Positions 7,577 through 16,206 of a stretch of DNA of 41,192 bases are shown here, piece by piece (position 1 is the first letter of the stretch; each line of letters begins with the position of its first letter). A model generated the notes under the pieces. The model had not been told where the DNA came from. It made no database searches and saw only the letters and a list, made by a program, of their open reading frames with translations. The position numbers and the translations under genes were made by a program. Where the stretch lies: positions 1 through 41,192 of the forward strand of contig JAHJJD010000032.1 in assembly GCA_018822845.1 (NCBI GenBank), in the 5' to 3' direction. The DNA is from Gammaproteobacteria bacterium. Its GTDB lineage: Bacteria > Pseudomonadota > Gammaproteobacteria > Thiotrichales > Thiotrichaceae.

Positions 7577-9139
7577 CTATACAAAAAACTCCATTGAATT
7601 TACTTTGTGATTTGTGGTGTTAATTTTATTTTTAATTGCATTTACAAAATGCTTAATTGTATTGCAGGCAGTTTTCACAATACGCTTCCCATCTTTATAA
7701 ATAAGATTACCCACAAAATTGCCAGCCATACTACCGACAATGCTACCAACCAAACCACCAACAACTATGCCAACAGGTCCAAGTGCAACGCCCAATGTTG
7801 CTCCTATCACCGCTCCTTCGGCTGCACCAACTAAACTACCCACCGTAGATATCGTCGTGCATCCCATTGCATCGAGCGCCTCTACCGCGTTGATTTCGCC
7901 TTTAGCTAGTTTATAAAGAATTTTAGCGTTTTCCATCGCCACGTAAGTAGCAATAACAATCCGTCCAGCAGGTGAGTTTTTCATTAATGCACCGAACCAA
8001 CCACTTTTTGCTGCAACAACAACTGCGCCGGAAACAGCCACTTGTATACTTATGTGAGCTGTACTCTTTAGCGAACTTTCAAAAAACTCCTTTAAATCGT
8101 CACTAGCTGGGGGATTTTGCTTGCCCGCAATATTATTCCATATACGTCGCCCCATAATTCGTGTGCCCTGCATACCCGCAGCAAAGGCAGCGCCAATCAA
8201 TGCCTGTTTGCCAATATTCTTGGCGATCTCAATTCGGCTGGCATCATTCCAATCGTATTGCTTGATTTCTGCTTCTAGCTGAGCTTTTTTCTGTACGGCT
8301 TTGGCTTGTTCCTTGGTTAGCGGCTTGGAATTCACGCCATCTATTTCAATGCGTTCTTCGTATCCATGACCTTTGGGGCCTAATTTGCGTTGCCCACGGT
8401 AATCGCCTTTCTCAAACAGTTTGCCGGTGCTTTCGGCATCTTGCCCGTACTTGGATTGGTAGCGTCTAACGAGTTTGCCGTTCTTGTCGTAAATGCCGAT
8501 GTCCATTGAGTTTTTAGCGTAGGCTTTACCCTCTGGTACTAACACTTTGGCGCGGTATTCACTGCCTTTTGCCACCGCATCAATGTTGAAGGTATCTGCA
8601 TGGTGCTGTTCAGCAATGAAACCATCCAGGTTTGGCCCCCTGTTAATCGTGCCGTGTTTAGTGAAAAGGGTTTTTGCCATTCCTTCATTAGCGTTACTCA
8701 GTGCCGTTTCAATGTTCCCAGCATACGCGCCTACATTGGTGACACTTGCCGCACTCGCACCTTCTTCGATACGCTTTGCCAGCCAGCTTTCACGACTTTT
8801 GCCTTTTTCCAGATGTTCATGCAGCGAAGTCTTGGCAGCATTATTGTTTTCAACGGTGAGGATAATCTCGCGGGCAGTGCTTGCCAGTTCTGCCTCATCT
8901 GTCCAGATGGTCGGGTACTGGCGGAATTCCTGCATCAACCACTGATCCAGCGGCATATCGTGCTTGTGTTTTTCGTAGGAGGCGACAAAGCGGGTGATCA
9001 AGTTACCTGTTTTTTCAGCGTTTTCTTCACCACTGAACACGTCCTGCATCAGTCGTTCGGCTTGCTGTGCCTGATATTCTTTTTGCGTTAATACGTCGAC
9101 ATCGTAGATAGTCGCATCTGGCGCAGCTTGCTGTTGCAT
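7577..9139 (-). CDS. Nuclease-like protein with C-terminal glycine-zipper membrane region
   Basis: A 520-residue protein, first gene of the operon. Residues 1-160 are soluble and helical. Residues 172-232 contain GFIAEQHHADTF (E177), then NSMDIGIYDKNGK (D213), then RRYQSKYG (Q228-x-K230). This spacing of E, D and (E/Q)xK resembles a PD-(D/E)XK-type core, although that is my reading and not a recognised family match. Residues 305-405 hold hydrophobic helices. Residues 428-480 form a long glycine-zipper segment (TVGSLVGAAEGAVIGATLG and repeats), as in pore-forming or membrane-inserting proteins. There is no signal peptide. The 3' part (7577-8240) is AT-rich and the 5' part is not. A G-run before the ATG at 9139 may serve as the ribosome-binding site. 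A toxin or effector role is possible but unproven. Confidence 0.75.
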   Translation of the reverse strand: MQQQAAPDATIYDVDVLTQKEYQAQQAERLMQDVFSGEENAEKTGNLITRFVASYEKHKHDMPLDQWLMQEFRQYPTIWTDEAELASTAREIILTVENNNAAKTSLHEHLEKGKSRESWLAKRIEEGASAASVTNVGAYAGNIETALSNANEGMAKTLFTKHGTINRGPNLDGFIAEQHHADTFNIDAVAKGSEYRAKVLVPEGKAYAKNSMDIGIYDKNGKLVRRYQSKYGQDAESTGKLFEKGDYRGQRKLGPKGHGYEERIEIDGVNSKPLTKEQAKAVQKKAQLEAEIKQYDWNDASRIEIAKNIGKQALIGAAFAAGMQGTRIMGRRIWNNIAGKQNPPASDDLKEFFESSLKSTAHISIQVAVSGAVVVAAKSGWFGALMKNSPAGRIVIATYVAMENAKILYKLAKGEINAVEALDAMGCTTISTVGSLVGAAEGAVIGATLGVALGPVGIVVGGLVGSIVGSMAGNFVGNLIYKDGKRIVKTACNTIKHFVNAIKNKINTTNHKVNSMEFFV

Positions 9140-9267
9140 AACCCCCCCAAAGTAAAATGATTACCGTTGCATGGCAGCCCACAATGCGGACAATATTTAT
9201 CAAATTAATGAGTGTAGCATGAATAACTTGTGCATAAAATAGGCTATTCTGGTGTGGCGGGCAAAAT

Positions 9268-9624
9268 ATGAACAATAAAACACTGTTGGCCTACATCGGC
9301 ACAGCAGAGGACTCGCTTCAGGACTTCATGGAGGGCTGGAAAAGTGGTCAACCTGCCAGCCTCCTCACCTCTTGGGCTTTGAAAGTATGGCTGGTTTCAT
9401 GCGGGCATTCACCCCAAGCGTTGGGAGCTGCTGGATGTTCTGAAACGGCGTGGCGAGCAAAACATTAACCAATTGGCGCAATTTTAGGGCGTGATTACAA
9501 GAATGTGCATACCGACATTCAAGCCCGGCATGAATTGGGGCTGGTAAAAAAAGACAAAAACGGGTTGGTATTCGTCCCTTGGGATGAAAGAGAAAGCCAC
9601 TTCAAATTGGGTAGTGCTGCCTGA
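9268..9624 (+). pseudogene. Frameshifted HTH regulator (HVO_A0114/MarR-like)
   Basis: Reading across three frames gives a coherent small DNA-binding protein: MNNKTLLAYIG at 9268, then GFESMAGFM (from about 9375), KRWELLDVLKRRGEQNINQL (from about 9415), then GRDYKNVHTDIQARHELGLV and VFVPWDERESHF, ending at 9624. The order ESLxxxxRxLTPKRxELL, GRDYKNVHxDI and VPWDE is that of HVO_A0114-type winged-helix proteins, which often pair with toxin genes. At least three lesions break it: a shift near 9360, a shift near 9413 and an in-frame TAG near 9484. The gene is therefore dead unless the assembly is wrong here. It marks the right end of the accessory island and ends directly against the stop of the HlyD-like gene. 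Confidence 0.8.
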
Positions 9625-10398
9625 TTAAGGCAGCACTACCCTCACCGATTCCGATGGCCTCAGCAGTTCCTTGCCGTTGCGCTTGAAAATGATGTCGAGT
9701 TCGTAGATGGCACCTTCCGGCTCAATCCGCACTGCTTCCACGCCGTGGCTGTATACCTTGCCGCTGCGTGTTTCACCATTCACCAGAATTTGCGCGGAAG
9801 AACCGACCGGGTAACGCCGCAAGACATCTGCCGTCACCAGTACGCGCGCCAGCATCTGGTCGTCGGGTGCAAGCGAAACGAGTGGCTGATCTTGCTTGCC
9901 TGAAAAAATGACGGCACCCTGCCATGCGGTGCTGGAAACGATGATGCCGGAAAAAGGAGCCTTCAGTTCGGTGTGTTCCAGTGTTACCCGCGCGGCTTCT
10001 TCCGCAGCCCTGGCCGATTCCATCTCGGTCTGGGCGACGGCCTGCTTGAGTTCGCCATCCTTCAGTTCTTCCTCGGCAATCAGGCCACGGTCGAACAGTT
10101 CCTGGGTGCGGGCCTGTTCGCGTTCGGCATCTTCCATACCCAGTTTGGCGCGGGCTACCCTGGCTTTGGCTTCCAGCAGGACAGCCTGCTGTTTGCGTTG
10201 GTCCATCTGCAACAGCAAGTCACCCTTGCTGACATGCTGGCCAGTGGTGACGTTGATTTTCTCAACAACGCCACTGTCGATGATGCGCATGTCAACCTTG
10301 TGCACCCATTCCAGCCGTCCTTTCAATTCAAGCGCTTCAGCAGTGAAGCTAGCCAGCAAACCCGTAAGCAATAAACCGCTGGTCAGGATCATTTTCAT
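9625..10398 (-). CDS. HlyD-family periplasmic adaptor subunit
   Basis: A 257-residue membrane-fusion (adaptor) protein. A signal peptide (MKMILTSGLLLTGLLASFTAEA) precedes a split lipoyl domain (GVVEKINVTTGQHVSKGDLLL and LKAPFSGIIVS) flanking a coiled-coil hairpin of about 90 residues rich in Glu, Ala and Arg, then a beta-barrel. Adaptors of this kind link an inner-membrane pump to an outer-membrane channel. The ATG at 10398 is chosen because it starts a good signal peptide and overlaps the preceding stop (ATGA). It is the third and last gene of the operon with the TolC-like and thioredoxin-like proteins. No inner-membrane pump is encoded next to it, which is unusual. Confidence 0.85.
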   Translation of the reverse strand: MKMILTSGLLLTGLLASFTAEALELKGRLEWVHKVDMRIIDSGVVEKINVTTGQHVSKGDLLLQMDQRKQQAVLLEAKARVARAKLGMEDAEREQARTQELFDRGLIAEEELKDGELKQAVAQTEMESARAAEEAARVTLEHTELKAPFSGIIVSSTAWQGAVIFSGKQDQPLVSLAPDDQMLARVLVTADVLRRYPVGSSAQILVNGETRSGKVYSHGVEAVRIEPEGAIYELDIIFKRNGKELLRPSESVRVVLP

Positions 10399-11411
10399 TC
10401 GGGTTTTTCCTCTGCTTGCTTTGTGGGTGTGGGTAATGGCCAGACCGGTTTGCCTTGCAATGCGTGCAACTGCGCCAGTGTCAATGCCCGGCAAAACTGG
10501 AATTGCTGTTTCTGTAAGCGCGCCTTGCTTTGCTGGGTCATGGCGTCGCCAAGGTCGGATTTGACTTCCTGCTCATACAGGGTGCGGCTGCGTTCCAGGT
10601 AATAATCGCGCCAGAGGATTTCGGCTTCGGCGCGTTCTGCCGCTACCTTGAAAATATCCAGACGCAACAGCAGTTCGATCAGGGTCTGACGTAATTCCAT
10701 GTCGATGACTGTACGCTCGGCACTGCTGGCGTCATCACGGCGATCTTCCAGCCAGCCGTTGCTTTTCAGGCTGGTTGCGACCAGTTCATCCAGTGGCGGC
10801 ATTTCCGCCGGGAATTCGCCTATCTCCGGTGGGTTGAGTTCACTCGGCAGCTTTTGCGGGTTATTGATGGATTGCGCCAGCAGGGAACGGGTCAGGCGTT
10901 GTGAGGCGGTGCTGGCAGTGGTTTGCTGGCGGACTACCTGGTATTCGGCATCGAGTTCCGCCACATCCAGTTCGGAAAACTCTTTCAGCTCCATACGGGT
11001 ACGGGTGCGGTCGAGCGGGATGAAGTAAACCGCCTGGTTTTCGTTGTCACGCACGGCGCTGGAATCCGCCAGCAACACATCGAAAAAGCGCCGCATGATG
11101 TCCAGCCGTTGCGCTTCCAGCGGGGAAACCAGCGTAGTCAGTAGCCGGTCGCGCTGGCTGTCGGGGGAAATGCCGCTGTTGTTGTAAGCCAGGCCGTGAC
11201 AGTCCAGATAAAGCGGCTCCGGCAACGGGTGCTGCTGGGCAATGTCAGGCGCAAGCTGGGTGCGTGGATGTCCCTCCGCGTAATTCAGTGCCTGATCAAG
11301 ACTGATCGGATCAGGGACTTCAGCGGCATGGACGGCAGAAGCAAGCAACACAAAACCACACAACAGGGGTGTTTTCCACACCCCCGCCTTTCTTCCATTA
11401 GCTCTTGGCAT
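10395..11411 (-). CDS. TolC-like outer-membrane efflux family protein (divergent)
   Basis: A 338-residue exported protein with a signal peptide (LLCGFVLLASAVHAAE), followed by the TolC-like opening ISLDQALNYAEGHPRTQ and long amphipathic helices rich in Gln, Arg and Leu (residues 100-330). The pattern fits an outer-membrane factor, but it is shorter than usual (TolC-type proteins are about 420-490 residues) and one repeat seems reduced. The ATG at 11411 overlaps the thioredoxin-like gene by 14 bases, and the 3' end overlaps the HlyD-like start by four bases, so the three are coupled. It probably forms a trans-envelope conduit with the adaptor; the substrate is unknown. Confidence 0.7.
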   Translation of the reverse strand: MPRANGRKAGVWKTPLLCGFVLLASAVHAAEVPDPISLDQALNYAEGHPRTQLAPDIAQQHPLPEPLYLDCHGLAYNNSGISPDSQRDRLLTTLVSPLEAQRLDIMRRFFDVLLADSSAVRDNENQAVYFIPLDRTRTRMELKEFSELDVAELDAEYQVVRQQTTASTASQRLTRSLLAQSINNPQKLPSELNPPEIGEFPAEMPPLDELVATSLKSNGWLEDRRDDASSAERTVIDMELRQTLIELLLRLDIFKVAAERAEAEILWRDYYLERSRTLYEQEVKSDLGDAMTQQSKARLQKQQFQFCRALTLAQLHALQGKPVWPLPTPTKQAEEKPE

Positions 11412-11994
11412 CGTCTGCCTTTACTGTCGCTTCCTGTTCGCGTTTGAATTTGACGAATGGCGTTTCCTCATTCTTCTTCTCGGCGACGTATTTGCCAAAC
11501 AGCAGGAATTCCGCTGAGTCCTTGGTGGCACCTGTCAGGCGGCCATTCTTGACCGGCTTGCCTTCCAGATCAATGAACTGGAATACCGGGGTGGCACGCA
11601 CGCGGAATTCTTTCAGGGCGAAATCTTTTTGTGCGACGGCTTCACCCTTGAAGTTGGTAATTTCCACATCGCCTTCGATGTCTACCGTGACGATGCGGTA
11701 GTGTTCCTTATAGTAATCCTGAATATCGCTGCGGTTGAGAACGGTGCTTTTCATGCGATGGCAGAACGGGCATTCGTCCATCTCGAACATGATCAGCAAG
11801 CCTTCCTTGCCATCGGCCTTGGCAGTTTCCAGCTCCTCCTGCATGTCGTTGAAGCTTTCGTCGAAGAACAGACCAACATCACGCACTTCAACCTTGCCTG
11901 CGTCTGCTGTATCGGCGGCTTTTTCTTCTGCGAAAACGGTGGGTATGGAAATGCTCAATACCATGAGCATGGACAGCAATAGCTTGCGTAACAC
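11398..11994 (-). CDS. Periplasmic thioredoxin-fold protein, SoxW-like
   Basis: A 198-residue exported thioredoxin-fold protein. The signal peptide (LLLSMLMVLSISIPTVFA) is followed by a mature domain with the redox motif ECPFCHRM (C75, C78) and the cis-proline segment RATPVFQF. Proteins of this type (SoxW and relatives) reduce disulfides in the periplasm and are often found with sulfur-oxidation or efflux genes. The start is a GTG at 11994, supported by a strong AGGAGGAA just upstream and by the signal peptide that follows; no ATG in that position competes. It is the first gene of the operon. A calcium-like or metal-binding tail is not seen; the C-terminus is charged. Confidence 0.85.
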   Translation of the reverse strand: MLRKLLLSMLMVLSISIPTVFAEEKAADTADAGKVEVRDVGLFFDESFNDMQEELETAKADGKEGLLIMFEMDECPFCHRMKSTVLNRSDIQDYYKEHYRIVTVDIEGDVEITNFKGEAVAQKDFALKEFRVRATPVFQFIDLEGKPVKNGRLTGATKDSAEFLLFGKYVAEKKNEETPFVKFKREQEATVKADDAKS

Positions 11995-12092
11995 GCTGAA
12001 TTCCTCCTGAGGTTATTTTTACACCGACGTGACATTTTATAGACGATGCATATGGTAGGGAAAATATTCGGTTCTCTATGCAAGGGTTTGCC

Positions 12093-12986
12093 CTAGGTTG
12101 GATGGGGTAACGCGAACCAGAGCACAGCCGGGATGATCACAAGGCTGGCAAGGTTGCCCAGTAGCACGATGGAAGCCACCCGCTGCGGTTCCTGCTGGTA
12201 CTGTTCTGCTACCAGCACATTCAGTACAGCAGGGGGGAGTGCTGCAAAGATCAGCAATTGCGCATATTGGGTATTATCCAGTGCCAGCAACGGGCTGATG
12301 AGGAATACGCAGGCAACACCGGCAGCGGGGCCGACAATCGCGCCAAAAGTCCCCAGCTTCCAGTCGCGGAAATTCACATCCAGCAGCCGCACGCCCAGTG
12401 AAAACAGCAACAGCGGAATGGAAACCTGCCCCAGCAGCTTGATGGTGTTGGCTATAGCATCTGGCAGGGTGACATGCAGGCCGCTGCACAGCAGGCCAAG
12501 GATGGTCGCCTGTATCATCGGCATTTTCAGCAAACGTAATGGTTTGGTGTGATGATCAATGATGAACATGCCGACCGTAAAATGCAGCACCATTTCGATG
12601 ATGAACAGCACGACAGCGGCCTGTAGCGCCTGCTCCCCAAAGGCGAAAAGCACCAGTGGGATGCCCATGTTGCCAGAGTTGTTGAACATCATCGGCGGCA
12701 GGAAGGTTTTCAGGTTGATGCGTAACAGCCCGGCCAGTGGCCACAGCAGCAGCCCGGAACCAAGCACCACGACAACTCCGCCAATCGCCAGATCACGATA
12801 AGCCAGAATGTCGAAGGGTTTGTCCATCAGCGCCCAGAAAATCAGGAAGGGGGCGAAAAATTCCATATTCAGGCGGTTGACCACAGCCATGTCGGGGCGG
12901 TGGCGGTAGCCGTAGGCCGCACCCAGCGCGGAGCAGGCGAAGACCGGGAAAATGATGCTGAAAATGCGTAGGGTGGTTTCGAGCAT
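12093..12986 (-). CDS. AEC-family (auxin efflux carrier-like) transporter
   Basis: A 297-residue integral membrane protein with ten predicted helices in two five-helix halves, typical of the AEC family (bacterial members such as YfdV and MdcF). Family features include NRLNMEFFAPFLIFWALM near the N-terminus and MMFNNSGNMGIPLVLFAFG in the middle, where the N-x-G-N-x-G-x-P motif marks the helix break. It probably carries an organic acid anion across the inner membrane; the substrate cannot be read from sequence. It is a single gene, divergent from the large membrane protein gene, with a 161-base gap between starts. Confidence 0.9.
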   Translation of the reverse strand: MLETTLRIFSIIFPVFACSALGAAYGYRHRPDMAVVNRLNMEFFAPFLIFWALMDKPFDILAYRDLAIGGVVVVLGSGLLLWPLAGLLRINLKTFLPPMMFNNSGNMGIPLVLFAFGEQALQAAVVLFIIEMVLHFTVGMFIIDHHTKPLRLLKMPMIQATILGLLCSGLHVTLPDAIANTIKLLGQVSIPLLLFSLGVRLLDVNFRDWKLGTFGAIVGPAAGVACVFLISPLLALDNTQYAQLLIFAALPPAVLNVLVAEQYQQEPQRVASIVLLGNLASLVIIPAVLWFALPHPT

Positions 12987-13147
12987 GGTGTGCCAGCGAG
13001 TTTTTCAAAGAGGGCATGATACTGGGAATGGCTGAAAAGTTAAGGACAAATTCCCGGAGATTCTCATTGGTTGGTGACAGTGATCCATCAGGAAAAATGC
13101 AGTTAAATGGCTTAATATATTTATATTATGGTTGGGGGAGAGCAGGG

Positions 13148-15940
13148 ATGAAGTCTGATGCCGGTTTTGGAACGCTGTCACTATTCTTCAGGTATGTCAG
13201 GATACTGTTTGTCTGGGTGCTTTTGTTGTTGCTTGGCTCCATGTTGCAACCAACCGGCTTTACCTTGCTCAGTGATGCGCTGGAATCGTTCGATTTCGAC
13301 GAAAAAATCCTTGATGGAGATGCGCGTGAACCCGTGCTGCCGCCTTTGTTGCTTCCCGAAGAGTGCAATACGGATGTGTCTGCGGACGATTTCCAGCCCC
13401 GATTGCCAGTAGAAAAACGTGATGTCAGGATTTCCCTGGGCGAGGAAAAGTTTTTAATCGAGGCAGAACTTGTTTTTCACAAATGCAGCAAGGAACTGCT
13501 GGATGTCCGCCATGACATGCAACGCTCAATCAGTAGCGGTTTTAACGATACGTATATGGGTTCTGCCAGGCAGATCCAGGGCGTTTTCATCGAACAGATG
13601 CATTTGACACAAGTTCTTCCCGAAATGATCGTGGCGGATGGAAGTGATTTGGTCAGGGTCATTTTCCGGGGTAAGTTGGGCAAGGAAGAGGTGGTTAAAC
13701 GGAATGAAGGCAAATCCAGCCTGACAATGTGGATTGAACGAATAGCATGGGATGCCAAGGAGACGCATGTTGTTATAAGCAAATCGCCGCAAATCAATAT
13801 TTGGCCAGTAAACCAGGTTCCACTGGATCTGGAGAAAAATGAATTAAGGTTTTCCGATCAGTCCGGCAAATGGCAGCCAGTCGAGTTGTTGATTGCCTTG
13901 CCTGAAGCATGGATGGCTCCCGCCACCAGTAGTGAAAATGTCAAACGTACTCCGGTGGCTGAATTGGCCAGGGCGGCTTTCGGTGAAATTGACTGGTTGC
14001 AGACGCTGTGGCGGGGGCTGAATTATGCCTTGCCGCTGCTGGTGGCCATGTTGTGGGCGCGTCAGCAGCGCACTGTTGTCATGGCAGACGCTGGCGGGTT
14101 GGCCGAAGTAAAGCCAGCAGGTGCCTTGCTGCATGACAGTCTGGCCAGTTTCAGCGGGTTGGCGCTGATACTGGTTTCCGGCTTGACCATTTTTACCCTG
14201 GGCGAAGGGATTGTCTCGAAATTAAGCCGTCTGGAGTGGGAATCGGCAAGAATGCTGGCGAACTTTTCCTGGAATCAGATTGATGTCTGGATTGCGGTAT
14301 TCATTGCCTTTTTGTGGCCGGTCATTGCCCGTTTATGGATGGGCGGGAGAATCAGGCAGCCTTCCATGCTGCTGGTTGTGCCACTGGCACTGTTAACCAT
14401 GTTGGCGTTCATCGCCATTTACTGGTGGATGAAGTTCAGGCTTGATTATGACTTAAGTGTTCCCGTATTCAATTTCTTCCATTGGGATGACTCGGATTTC
14501 AAGATTTTGCCCATCCTGATGTTCATACTGGCCGCAGCGGTTTCAGGGGTGTTGTGGCTGGGTGTGGAAATCAGTGGTGCCAGCGGGGCTTTGCGCATTG
14601 CCCGCAGCATTATTCTGGGTTGGCTGCTGGTGCTGTCGTTTACCTTCATGCTGCAAGACAGGCTGCGAATGGCGTGGCTGGCTGTCCTGATTGTGCCTTT
14701 TGGCTGGGTGTATGCCAGAACCAGCCTTGCATGGTTGCGTGCTGTCTGGCCTGATGCGGTGAAATGGCCGGACTGGCTGTTTTTGGGGGTGGTGACCGCA
14801 TTTGCCTGGTTGCTAACCATGCCTCCGTCAGATGTCGGCAATCCTAACCCTAGCTGGCTGTTGTCCTCTGCGGTCTGGGCATTGCTGGGCATCTGGCAGT
14901 TTTTCGTCATTCTGACCTTGCTGCAATGGCTTCAGGAAAAGTCGGCGAATGTGGAAAAAGCCCGGTTGGGAAGCTATATGCGTGGTGCTGCCGCCGTCTT
15001 CATGATCGTGCTGTTTTACTGGAGGGCGCGCCAGCCGTGGATTCCCCTGCTGGCCGTGCTGGGGGTCGGGTTGCTGTTGCAAAAGTATTGGCTGTTTTCA
15101 GCGCGTTCGATACGTATCCCCGGCAAAAAGCATACATCGTTGCTGAGTGGGGCGATTGCCGAAATTGGTTTCCTGAATGACCTGCTTTTGCTCAAGGGCA
15201 AGCTGCGCAAGAACCTGCTGGATAAAACCAGTAAAGGTGAGAGCGGTATCAGGGATTTCATCGACAAGCGTGCAGAACTGGAGCAGATCATCAAGGATCA
15301 TGAGGTGGCGGGTATCAGGGCGCGGGGTAATGCGGCAATAGCCTTGAGCCGGGGGGCAGGTGGCAGTGCCTGGGTACGCGGCCAGCGTGGTGCGGTGATG
15401 GCGATGATTATATCCGTCCCTTGGGTAATCAGTTATTTCTGGAATTTGTCCGGCCAGATTCCCAACATGAATGCTTCTGCCGTTTCCCAGTTGACAACCG
15501 TTTTGATGGATATTGGCCGGTGGCCTGCGCTGGGTTTCTTTTTCCTGTTTTTTTACCCTCATATACGCGGCTACAACGGTATTCAGAAAGGTTTGACGCT
15601 GACTGCGGCGCTGGTTGTCCCCTTGCTGGCTGGAACAATTTTGTGGAGCGTGCAGTCGCCGGATGCGTGGTTAAGCCTGTTGTACTGGTCTTTGCAGGCA
15701 TTCATTTGCTGCATGATACTTGGCGTCGGGTTGGGGGACGTAGGCGCGTTGCGCAAGGTTGGCAAGGGCCCTCGGCATCTGGTCGAAATCTATAATGTTG
15801 GTACCTTGGTCGCGTGGTCCTCATCGGTAGTCATTGCCGCCAGTGCTGCGGTGACGACGGTTCTGGCGACTCAGGTCGGTTCGCTGTTCACGACCGGACT
15901 CAAGCTGTTGCTGCCGGATATGCCAGTGCCTGAGAAATAA
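13148..15940 (+). CDS. Very large polytopic membrane protein, unrecognised
   Basis: About 930 residues. An N-terminal membrane segment (YVRILFVWVLLLLLGSML) is followed by some 250 soluble residues, presumably periplasmic, rich in beta strands. Roughly fourteen or more hydrophobic helices then run to the C-terminus, interrupted by a charged cytoplasmic stretch near 15150-15370 (LLLLKGKLRKNLLDK, AELEQIIKDHEV). A glycine-rich joint (SRGAGGSAWVRGQRGAVM) precedes the last membrane block. I chose the ATG at 13148 because GGGGGAGAGCAGGG lies just upstream and the N-terminus then begins close to the first membrane helix; the frame is open to 13016. I cannot name the family. The architecture suggests a sensor or transporter in the envelope, but no catalytic motif was found. 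Confidence 0.8.
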   Translation: MKSDAGFGTLSLFFRYVRILFVWVLLLLLGSMLQPTGFTLLSDALESFDFDEKILDGDAREPVLPPLLLPEECNTDVSADDFQPRLPVEKRDVRISLGEEKFLIEAELVFHKCSKELLDVRHDMQRSISSGFNDTYMGSARQIQGVFIEQMHLTQVLPEMIVADGSDLVRVIFRGKLGKEEVVKRNEGKSSLTMWIERIAWDAKETHVVISKSPQINIWPVNQVPLDLEKNELRFSDQSGKWQPVELLIALPEAWMAPATSSENVKRTPVAELARAAFGEIDWLQTLWRGLNYALPLLVAMLWARQQRTVVMADAGGLAEVKPAGALLHDSLASFSGLALILVSGLTIFTLGEGIVSKLSRLEWESARMLANFSWNQIDVWIAVFIAFLWPVIARLWMGGRIRQPSMLLVVPLALLTMLAFIAIYWWMKFRLDYDLSVPVFNFFHWDDSDFKILPILMFILAAAVSGVLWLGVEISGASGALRIARSIILGWLLVLSFTFMLQDRLRMAWLAVLIVPFGWVYARTSLAWLRAVWPDAVKWPDWLFLGVVTAFAWLLTMPPSDVGNPNPSWLLSSAVWALLGIWQFFVILTLLQWLQEKSANVEKARLGSYMRGAAAVFMIVLFYWRARQPWIPLLAVLGVGLLLQKYWLFSARSIRIPGKKHTSLLSGAIAEIGFLNDLLLLKGKLRKNLLDKTSKGESGIRDFIDKRAELEQIIKDHEVAGIRARGNAAIALSRGAGGSAWVRGQRGAVMAMIISVPWVISYFWNLSGQIPNMNASAVSQLTTVLMDIGRWPALGFFFLFFYPHIRGYNGIQKGLTLTAALVVPLLAGTILWSVQSPDAWLSLLYWSLQAFICCMILGVGLGDVGALRKVGKGPRHLVEIYNVGTLVAWSSSVVIAASAAVTTVLATQVGSLFTTGLKLLLPDMPVPEK

Positions 15941-16206
15941 TTGGCCAAGACAAAAAGGTTGAGTCGGCAGGTGGGGAACGATAACTCCGGAGTGGAGATT
16001 ATGGGCTGGCGGGTGGGGAATGTGGGTGTCTAATGGCCAATTATGAGGCCAATCTGAAAAAATTCACAATTTTGTAATATTTACTGAGGCAGTACCTAGC
16101 AGATCTGTTTATGCGATCTATACTCATGAGCACCCTAGGTTTCAATATCGTAGATACCAGGTTACATTGAGTTAAGCCATAACAAAAGTTGAGTGAAGGA
16201 GTACTC
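15941..16206. other. Intergenic leader ahead of the Fic-like gene
   Basis: 266 bases with no credible gene. The right half is AT-rich (around 16060-16100) and could hold the promoter for the Fic-like gene. An imperfect inverted pair (GTACCTAG near 16091 and CCTAGGTT near 16135) brackets 16091-16142. No terminator with a U-tract is evident after the large membrane protein gene. Confidence 0.4.
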
